The notes under the pieces are model-generated. The model saw nothing but the letters and a program-made list of their open reading frames with translations, was not told the DNA's origin and did not search any database. From Verrucomicrobia bacterium 12-59-8 (GTDB lineage: Bacteria; Verrucomicrobiota; Verrucomicrobiae; Verrucomicrobiales; Verrucomicrobiaceae): a stretch of DNA of 7,128 nucleotides. Location: NCBI GenBank assembly GCA_002279765.1, contig NCCR01000220.1:1-7128 (forward strand). The letters run 5' to 3'. Both the position numbers and the translations under genes were made by a program. Within the stretch, counting starts at the first letter, position 1, and every line of letters starts with the position of its first letter. This document shows positions 1-4,837 of the stretch, one piece after another.

Positions 1-409
1 CTCCCTGCCTAACATGGCCCCACCATATGATCACATCAGCCCATTCGAGATTTCCAGCCGAGAGTCCTTGCTCAGCATCATCAAGGGCTACCGACCGAAA
101 CTCCAAATCCGTTGTGGTTGCTTTCAGTCTTTCAACAATCTCGTTGCCAAGGAAGTTCTCGTAGGCTTCCTTTTGGCGAGGTTGGCGTTCATCCCATACT
201 AAAACATGGATTGGATCGGCTGCGTTTAGTTTATTTGCCTGGCAGGCGAAAGCGAGATTCGACGCTTCATCGCTCCCGCCCTTCGTCCTAGGTGTGATGT
301 GTTCGATGGAAAACGTTGTTGAGGAATAACGCTCAGGGCAGCGGCAGTATTCGCACAGTCCTTGGGCAAGGCGGACCACCTCTGCCCGTATGGTGTCTGA
401 AACGGCCAC
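1..409 (-). CDS. HNH endonuclease N-terminus fused in frame to ThuA-family protein (partial, runs off left edge)
   Basis: The frame reads open from a GTG at 409-407 to the window edge, 136 codons. Residues 1-57 look like the start of a small HNH endonuclease: CEYC (C19, C22) for zinc, IEHITP (H37), KGGSDEASNL (N51) and AC at 55-56. The expected continuation CxxCNxxK, with the second zinc pair and the end of the HNH motif, is missing. From about residue 62 the protein is instead a ThuA-family N-terminus: HVLVWDERQP (68-77), NFLGNEI (85-91), DDAEQGLS (110-117) and DVIIWWGHVRQG (125-136). ThuA proteins have a glutamine-amidotransferase-like fold and are named for trehalose utilisation; the role of paralogues like this one is unknown. 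No in-frame ATG, GTG or TTG lies near the ThuA part, so it would have to be translated from the HNH start. The start lies 4 bases after the stop of the upstream gene, indicating one operon. The nuclease half is probably inactive. It could be a functional chimera or a decaying recombinant. Confidence 0.72.
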   Translation of the reverse strand, partial: MAVSDTIRAEVVRLAQGLCEYCRCPERYSSTTFSIEHITPRTKGGSDEASNLAFACQANKLNAADPIHVLVWDERQPRQKEAYENFLGNEIVERLKATTTDLEFRSVALDDAEQGLSAGNLEWADVIIWWGHVRQG

Positions 410-413
410 GAGT

Positions 414-977
414 TCAGGCCAGCTTCGGTTTTAGGTGCGCCTTTTCCATCAGCTCATCGAGGTTCATTCCCAGCAGCTTGCTGGCGCTGGCAAAGCAGGC
501 CATGCGGCGTACATTCACTTCCTCCAGGGTGTCTGTCAGCGCCATGAGCTCACGCATCTCGTCAGGCGCGATGCCGCCGTTCTCACGCCTGGCCACTAGC
601 GTGCGGTAGTTTGTCCACCACGAGTCCGAGAAGCCTTTGTCCACTTCATCGAGCAAGGGTTGTTCAAGCTGCATGGCGGCTGCCTGGACATCGGCGGCAG
701 ATGGGAGACCTTTCAAGAGGCAACGTTCCTGCAAGCGCCATGTATAAATCGCAACGAGTTCACAGACGACGATGATTGCTGCAAACGCGTAAAGTCGTCC
801 CAGCCCCCAGGACTCCGGAGCAGGCAATACCCCGAGCGCTGTACCGGCAGATGCCAGGACAACAGCACTGAGAATCAAGCCTCTTGCAAAAGAGTTTGCA
901 GATCGAACAGGCAGAGAAGACAAAAGCTCCGGCAAGCTTGTCGGCTTGCTTTTGATGGTGGAAAGTTCGGCTGGCAT
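414..977 (-). CDS. Two-helix membrane protein with a C-terminal module typical of HNH-endonuclease partner proteins
   Basis: From the ATG at 977-975 this is a 187-residue protein. Two hydrophobic helices are visible, about residues 33-51 and 62-80, with a short loop between. Residues about 105-185 form a charged helical module: GFSDSWWTNYRTL (115-127), PDEMRELMALTDTLEE (138-153) and SKLLGMNLDELM (166-177). As I remember the family, this resembles the short uncharacterised protein often encoded immediately upstream of small HNH endonucleases (pattern: W.RY..L..KR, TPEE..EL..L.D..E, LA.LRG.SLDELM). That fits the HNH start found 4 bases downstream. The membrane part is not what I expect in that family. 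The frame stays open a further 48 codons to a TTG at 1121-1119, but that stretch looks less protein-like, so I prefer the ATG. No Shine-Dalgarno sequence precedes either start. The biochemical function is unknown. Confidence 0.7.
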   Translation of the reverse strand: MPAELSTIKSKPTSLPELLSSLPVRSANSFARGLILSAVVLASAGTALGVLPAPESWGLGRLYAFAAIIVVCELVAIYTWRLQERCLLKGLPSAADVQAAAMQLEQPLLDEVDKGFSDSWWTNYRTLVARRENGGIAPDEMRELMALTDTLEEVNVRRMACFASASKLLGMNLDELMEKAHLKPKLA

Positions 978-1209
978 TTGTCGGTTTTTGCAGATGGCTT
1001 CAACAAAACGCGGGATTATGCCAGTTGTCAGATGATTGATCAACTCAGAAACCGGCCTGTAGCCCCGGCGCAAACCCTGGCATTTTGGCCGTCCGTGCAG
1101 AGGATGCTCGATTTTGACCAAGCTGTCTTTAAGCTGACCCAGGAAACCAACTTCCGCGTATCACCAGCCGTGATCGAAACCATCCGTTCGCAATTATAGA
1201 TTCACCCCC
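978..1209. other. Divergent intergenic region between the membrane-protein gene and mutM
   Basis: These 232 bases separate two divergently transcribed genes and should hold both promoters. I see no convincing -35/-10 pair. An 8-base palindrome, TTGATCAA, sits at 1036-1043. If the minus-strand gene really starts at the TTG at 1121-1119, the region 978-1121 is coding and the true gap is only about 90 bases. The plus strand is also open here up to a TAG at 1197-1199, but that frame mostly mirrors the minus-strand gene and shows no motif I recognise. Confidence 0.5.
1197..1202 (+). promoter_or_regulatory. Possible -10 element of mutM (TAGATT)
   Basis: TAGATT matches the TATAAT consensus at four of six positions and lies 7 bases before the mutM ATG. 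The same hexamer, also preceded by AATT two bases upstream, lies 6 bases before the ftsK ATG. No good -35 box is found 16-18 bases upstream. If it is used, transcription would start close to the ATG and the messenger would be almost leaderless. This is inference from position and a weak consensus match. Confidence 0.22.
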
Positions 1210-2028
1210 ATGCCTGAACTCCCCGAAGTCGAAACTGCTCTGCGCGGCGTCTCGCCGCATGTAATCGGCAAACGGGTGCGGGAGGTGATCGTGCGGGACA
1301 AGCGGCTGCGCTGGCCGGTGCCGGACACGATCCACGAGCTGGAAGGCAGTGTGATTGAGTCAGGCTCCCGCCGGGCGAAATACCTGCTGTTTGGCTCTGC
1401 CAAAGGCACGCTGCTGCTGCACCTCGGCATGTCGGGAAATCTGCGGGTGCTGCCGGCGGAGACGCCGTTCAAGAAGCATGACCATCTGGCGATCACGCTG
1501 GAAAGTGGCAAGCAGTTGCGCCTGCATGATCCGCGTCGATTTGGCGCGGCGTTGTGGTTTGAGGGCGATCCCATGCTGCATACGCTGCTCAAAGACCTCG
1601 GCCCCGAGCCGCTGGGGGATGACTTCACCGCCGCGCATCTGCACGCTGCCTGCAAGGGCAAGACAGCGGCGATCAAGCAGGTGATCATGGATGCGCATGT
1701 CGTCGTCGGTGTTGGCAACATCTACGCCAGCGAGTCCTTGTTCATGGCGGGCATCAATCCACGGCAGGCGGCAGGGAAGGTGACGAAGCCGAAACTCGTC
1801 AAACTGGTGCAGGCGATCCGCAAGGTGCTCGCGGCCTCCATCAAAATGGGCGGCACCACGCTACGTGACTTCGTGAACGAGAGCGGCGAACCCGGCTACT
1901 TCAAGCTGACCCTGCGTGTCTATGATCGTGCGGGCGAACCCTGCCATGTCTGCAAAACGGAGATCAAGCGCATCGTCCAGGGGCAGCGTTCGACGTTCTT
2001 CTGCCCAAAATGCCAAAAGGGAACGTGA
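1210..2028 (+). CDS. mutM: Formamidopyrimidine-DNA glycosylase (Fpg/MutM)
   Basis: This 272-residue protein is a full-length bifunctional base-excision repair enzyme, which removes 8-oxoguanine and formamidopyrimidines opposite C and cuts the strand by beta/delta elimination. It starts MPELPEVE: after Met removal the N-terminal proline is the Schiff-base nucleophile and the following glutamate is catalytic. Other family marks are K57 in RRAKYLL, LHLGMSGNLRV (70-80), LHDPRRFG (105-112), the helix-two-turn-helix region with VGVGNIYASESLF (166-178), and GGTTLRDF (214-221). The C-terminal zinc finger is complete, with C245, C248, C265 and C268, and includes the QRSTFFCPKC signature that places the damage-sensing arginine (R260). 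No key residue is missing. The ATG is fixed by the need for proline at position 2. No Shine-Dalgarno sequence is visible. glpX follows 63 bases downstream on the same strand and could be co-transcribed, though the two have no functional link. Confidence 0.97.
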   Translation: MPELPEVETALRGVSPHVIGKRVREVIVRDKRLRWPVPDTIHELEGSVIESGSRRAKYLLFGSAKGTLLLHLGMSGNLRVLPAETPFKKHDHLAITLESGKQLRLHDPRRFGAALWFEGDPMLHTLLKDLGPEPLGDDFTAAHLHAACKGKTAAIKQVIMDAHVVVGVGNIYASESLFMAGINPRQAAGKVTKPKLVKLVQAIRKVLAASIKMGGTTLRDFVNESGEPGYFKLTLRVYDRAGEPCHVCKTEIKRIVQGQRSTFFCPKCQKGT

Positions 2029-2091
2029 CTTTTCTAGGGCATTCTGGCATTGCTGTTTCATCACCCGCCACGTGCCAGCCACGCTCACGCC

Positions 2092-3141
2092 ATGTCCTCG
2101 TCCCTTCCCCCCCTGCGCAGTACTCACGATCTGGAACGCACCCTTGAATTTGAATTCGTGCGCGCCACGGAAAACGCGGCCCTGCAGGCCATTCACTGGC
2201 TGGGCCGGGGTGAAAAAGAACTCGCGGACGGCGCGGCTTGCAGTGCGATTTACGGCGTCTTCGACATCCTCGACATTCGTGGCGAGGTCGTCATTGGCGA
2301 AGGCATCAAGGACAACGCGCCCGGCATTTTTGTCGGCGAGCACCTGGGCACCTGGCGCGATGGCACGCCGCGTTTCAACATCGCGCTCGATCCCATCGAC
2401 GGCACCAGCAACATTGCCAAAGGCCTGCCCAACAGCATCTCCGTCATCGCCGCAGCGCAGGTTCCCGATGGCGCCCCCTGCGCCATGAAGAGCATCCCGA
2501 GCTTTTACAGCCACAAGATCGCCTACGGCCCGGCGGTGAAGCAGGCGCTGGAGGGCAGGGGAGACCGCTGCTTCCTCGACATGCCGCTGCAGGAGGTCAT
2601 CACCTTCGTGGCCCAGGCCTTGGGCAAGCGCGAACGCGACCTCGTCGTTTCCACCATGGATCGTCCGCGCCATCACGACATCGTCGAGCAGATCCGCCGC
2701 TCCGGCGCTGCCCTCAGAATGGTGACGGATGGCGACATCGCGGCGGCTGTCGCGCCCTCGATGCCGGAGTCCAACTGCGATCTTTACGTCGGCATGGGTG
2801 GCTCTCCCGAAGGCATTCTGGCCGCAGCCGCGCTGAAATGTCTCGGCGGCGACATGCAGTTGCGCATGTGGTTTCACGATGAAGCCCATCGCGCCGAAGT
2901 CGCGGCCTACACGCCTGCCGCCGAGATGGATCAAGTCTTCCGCGTGCATGAACTCATCGTGGGCGAGAGCGCCCTCTTCTGCGCCACCGGCATCAGCGAC
3001 AGCCCCCTGCTGCCCGGCTGCCGCCTCGTCGGCCACGGCGTGGAAACGCACTCCATTTTGATGCGTTCACGCAGCGGCACCGTCCGCCGCATCCACGCCA
3101 CCCATAATCTTGACCGCAAGGTCGTGCCGCTGCGGGCTTAA
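2092..3141 (+). CDS. glpX: Class II fructose-1,6-bisphosphatase (GlpX)
   Basis: This cytosolic, metal-dependent enzyme hydrolyses fructose-1,6-bisphosphate to fructose-6-phosphate in gluconeogenesis; cyanobacterial relatives also act on sedoheptulose-1,7-bisphosphate. From the ATG at 2092 it has 349 residues, close to the usual 320-345. Visible family motifs are FEFVRATENAAL near the N-terminus, GRGEKELADGAA (D46), VVIGEGIKDNAP (E70), DPIDGT (D100, D103, T105), the loop TDGDIAAA, GMGGSPEGILAAAA (E240) and the C-terminal HATHNLDRK. The aspartates and glutamates that bind metal and the catalytic threonine are thus all present. An in-frame TTG at 2050 would add 14 residues, but those look unrelated to the family, so I chose the ATG. 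The 63-base gap after mutM holds nothing clear. The TAA stop overlaps the stop of the convergent methyltransferase gene. The sequence does not tell whether it is FBPase only or dual FBPase/SBPase. Confidence 0.96.
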   Translation: MSSSLPPLRSTHDLERTLEFEFVRATENAALQAIHWLGRGEKELADGAACSAIYGVFDILDIRGEVVIGEGIKDNAPGIFVGEHLGTWRDGTPRFNIALDPIDGTSNIAKGLPNSISVIAAAQVPDGAPCAMKSIPSFYSHKIAYGPAVKQALEGRGDRCFLDMPLQEVITFVAQALGKRERDLVVSTMDRPRHHDIVEQIRRSGAALRMVTDGDIAAAVAPSMPESNCDLYVGMGGSPEGILAAAALKCLGGDMQLRMWFHDEAHRAEVAAYTPAAEMDQVFRVHELIVGESALFCATGISDSPLLPGCRLVGHGVETHSILMRSRSGTVRRIHATHNLDRKVVPLRA

Positions 3142-4178
3142 CCGGCACAAACACAAATCTCCCGGCGATTGCCCGCGAGCTGCGTGGCAAACACAGGAGC
3201 AGGAGCGAAATCGCGGATGGTGTCGATGAACTCGTGGGCGCGGTCTTCGAGGGCCGGGGTGTTGAGCTTGATCGTGAGGACCAGCCGACGCGCCTGCACC
3301 GCATCTTGAATGCGTTGAATTTCGGGAATGACCAGCGGCGGGGCGAGATTGATGTCGCACAGCAGCAGGGCGGCTTCGCGCGGCAGGGCGGTGAGGTTGA
3401 GCCGGCCTGCGGCGGTGCGCCAGTGGTCGAATCTGACGCCTTGCGCTTTGGCGAGATCGAGCACGCGCGGGTCCATTTCTCCCGTATCGATACCGAGGAC
3501 GTTCATGCCGCGCTGGATCAGCGCATAGGTGGCACCGCCGGGCGCGCAACCGAGATCGAGCGCGGTCTGTCCGCGCAGATCAAGCTGATCCCAGCCACGC
3601 CAGGCGAGGGCTTGTTCAAATTTGAGCCAGGCGCGTGAGGGCACATCGGCGGGCAGGGCGATGCGTGGCAGGCCTCCGGGATGCGTGTGCATGCCGGACT
3701 GGTGCTCGTGGCAGCCGAGGAAGAGCGGTTCTTCAGGAGTCTCCCCGACGATGACATCGAGAATCAGATCGCCATGAGCAAAGGTCGGGCTGGTTTCGAG
3801 CGCGACACCCGCTTGTTCGAGTGCGCTGGTGATCTCAGCAGTCAGCGTGTCCATGCGCTGCCAGGTGGCGGCTTCCACGCCATCTTCGGCGGTGAGGCGC
3901 GGGAAGACATGCAGGCGCAGCGGCTTGGTGCCGAGATTGCGGGCGTGCTCGACGAGTTCGCCAATCGTTTTGCACAGGCCGATTGAGATGCCGCTGACGC
4001 GCGCAAAGTGGCTGAGGTTTTTCGGCGGGCTGAATCCTGGATGCTTCACCTTCCAGGTGATGAACTGCGGCTTCATGAACGCAGGCGTGAGTTCACCGAC
4101 GAAGTGGCTGGCGATGTCGCGCTTCAGCGTGGCTTCAGATCCGGCGCGGCAGGTGGTGAAACGAAAAGGGGTGTTCAT
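3138..4178 (-). CDS. RlmM-like ribosomal RNA 2'-O-methyltransferase (FtsJ/RrmJ-type Rossmann domain)
   Basis: This 346-residue protein looks like an S-adenosylmethionine-dependent RNA ribose methyltransferase. The N-terminal third (FRFTTCRAGSEATLKRDI) resembles the THUMP-like RNA-binding part of RlmM. The catalytic domain starts around residue 180 with PSRAWLKFEQAL, followed by the SAM-binding motif LDLGCAPGGATYAL (207-220) and IDTGEMD (230-236). The four catalytic residues of the FtsJ class are readable in order: K186, D275 (LLCDIN), K304 (LTIKLN) and E340 (NRREICV). E. coli RlmM modifies C2498 of 23S rRNA and has 366 residues with the same order of motifs; I infer a similar target but the exact nucleotide cannot be read from sequence. 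A Cys/His-rich stretch, C156-H166 (CHEHQSGMHTH), precedes the catalytic domain. The start codon lies only 8 bases downstream of the end of the cytochrome gene's terminator, so its expression signal is unclear. No Shine-Dalgarno sequence is seen. Confidence 0.88.
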   Translation of the reverse strand: MNTPFRFTTCRAGSEATLKRDIASHFVGELTPAFMKPQFITWKVKHPGFSPPKNLSHFARVSGISIGLCKTIGELVEHARNLGTKPLRLHVFPRLTAEDGVEAATWQRMDTLTAEITSALEQAGVALETSPTFAHGDLILDVIVGETPEEPLFLGCHEHQSGMHTHPGGLPRIALPADVPSRAWLKFEQALAWRGWDQLDLRGQTALDLGCAPGGATYALIQRGMNVLGIDTGEMDPRVLDLAKAQGVRFDHWRTAAGRLNLTALPREAALLLCDINLAPPLVIPEIQRIQDAVQARRLVLTIKLNTPALEDRAHEFIDTIRDFAPAPVFATQLAGNRREICVCAG

Positions 4179-4180
4179 GA

Positions 4181-4215
4181 AGGGGAAAAAGAAAGGCGGA
4201 GCCCAAGGCTCCGCC
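4181..4215 (-). terminator. Intrinsic terminator of the cytochrome c gene
   Basis: Read on the minus strand, a perfect 9-base-pair GC-rich stem, GGCGGAGCC and GGCTCCGCC, closes a 3-base loop (TTG) and is followed at once by TTTCTTTTT. This is a canonical Rho-independent terminator, 28 bases after the cytochrome stop codon. On the plus strand no T-run follows the hairpin, so it should act in one direction only. The tail ends very near the methyltransferase ATG at 4178. Confidence 0.9.
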
Positions 4216-4243
4216 CTCCGTGGTGAATGGGGTTACTGAGAAA

Positions 4244-4678
4244 TTACTCGACGCCTTTCCAGGCTCCGAAGCTGGCACCTTCGGTGATCCACTTCTTGAT
4301 GAGGTCGATGTTGGCCGGGGTGACGCGGTCGCCTTTGCCTTCTGGAGGCATGGCCATCTCGTCGGAGTCAGGCAGGGCCATCGTCTTCACCAGCCAGCTG
4401 GCGTCCGGCTTGCCGGCCACCACATTTTCTTCCGGGTACTCTTTGCCGCCTTTCATGATGACTGCCGCGCCATCAAGACGCAGGCCGCCTTTGGGCTTCT
4501 TGATCTTGCCGTTGTCTTCGTGCTCCTTCTCGTGGCACTTGAAGCAGCTCTCCTTGAGGATGGGGAGGATCTGCTTTTCAAAGTCCACTTTGCCGGCGTC
4601 TTGCGCGCGGGTGGTGGAGGTGGCGGAGACGCCGAGGGCAAGCACGGCGGCGAGGGTGAGTGCGAGTGTGTTTTTCAT
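4244..4678 (-). CDS. Secreted PSC1-like cytochrome c, single haem
   Basis: This 144-residue protein starts with a signal peptide: MKNT, a hydrophobic core at about residues 5-19, and a probable cleavage site after TRA (residue 25). No lipobox cysteine is present, so a soluble periplasmic location is likely. The mature protein shows the pattern of planctomycete-type cytochrome c domains: VDFEKQILPILKESC, haem-binding CFKCH (C45, C48, H49), KPKGGLRLD (61-69), MKGG, VVAGKPDASWLVK, MPPEGKGDRVT (M110 is a possible sixth haem ligand) and IDLIKKWITEGA near the end. In Planctomycetes and Verrucomicrobia this domain usually sits in large multi-domain proteins; here it stands alone. It presumably carries electrons, but its partner is unknown. 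It is transcribed alone on the minus strand and ends in a strong terminator. It is divergent from ftsK. No Shine-Dalgarno sequence is seen. Confidence 0.92.
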   Translation of the reverse strand: MKNTLALTLAAVLALGVSATSTTRAQDAGKVDFEKQILPILKESCFKCHEKEHEDNGKIKKPKGGLRLDGAAVIMKGGKEYPEENVVAGKPDASWLVKTMALPDSDEMAMPPEGKGDRVTPANIDLIKKWITEGASFGAWKGVE

Positions 4679-4837
4679 GATTGTGGTGTGACGTAGCGAA
4701 GGACAAAGATGTTCGCGGGATTTTTGCGGTCAAGCAGCATCCCGGACACGATCGAAGCCGATTCATAAAAGTGAGGCAAGGTAAATATTTTGGTAGCCTT
4801 AAATAATTTCATCTGCCAGAATTGCTAGATTCTTGTC
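4679..4837. promoter_or_regulatory. Divergent promoter region between the cytochrome c gene and ftsK
   Basis: This 159-base gap is clearly richer in A and T than the genes on each side, mainly at 4761-4812, as expected for a shared promoter region. I could not assign a convincing -35/-10 pair to either gene. On the minus strand TTGCCT (4774-4779) is a possible -35 for the cytochrome gene, without a good -10. An imperfect inverted repeat lies at about 4778-4800 (AAGGTA on the left, TAGCCTT on the right) and might be an operator, but the match is weak. Confidence 0.5.
4826..4831 (+). promoter_or_regulatory. Possible -10 element of ftsK (TAGATT)
   Basis: The hexamer TAGATT lies 6 bases before the ftsK ATG in the context AATTGCTAGATTC. 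The corresponding stretch before mutM is AATTATAGATTC. No recognisable -35 box accompanies it. If it is a -10 element, the ftsK messenger would start at or near the ATG. The evidence is only position, partial consensus and the repeat of the context at two genes. Confidence 0.22.

Noticed and set aside
14..609. Two short plus-strand frames at the left end
   Set aside because: They are antisense to the HNH-ThuA frame and to the 3' end of the membrane-protein gene, both of which have recognisable motifs.
1..977. The HNH gene pair as part of a defence or toxin-antitoxin system
   Set aside because: No methyltransferase, helicase, NTPase or recognised effector lies beside it, and the nuclease motif is incomplete, so the sequence does not support such a call.
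660..1199. A 179-codon plus-strand frame ending just before mutM
   Set aside because: Most of it is antisense to the membrane-protein gene. The last part, in the intergenic region, shows no motif, and the start is arbitrary.
2009..2051. Inverted repeat AATGCCA/TGGCATT after mutM as a terminator
   Set aside because: The arms are 7 bases with a loop of about 29 bases, and no T-run follows.
2397..2414. DPIDGT in GlpX as an unusual active-site variant
   Set aside because: E. coli GlpX has DPIEGT, but mycobacterial class II enzymes also have DPIDGT, so the aspartate is normal in the family.
1861..3051. A 396-codon open frame on the minus strand opposite glpX and the end of mutM
   Set aside because: It is antisense to two well-supported enzymes and has the same artefactual composition (Ala, Gly, His, Asp), with no family motif.
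3124..3148. Hairpin across the glpX stop codon as a terminator
   Set aside because: The stem has only 6 pairs with a 13-base loop, and no T-run follows on either strand.
4220..4696. Plus-strand frames opposite the cytochrome c gene
   Set aside because: The minus strand has a signal peptide, a CXXCH motif and a terminator; the plus-strand frames have none of these.
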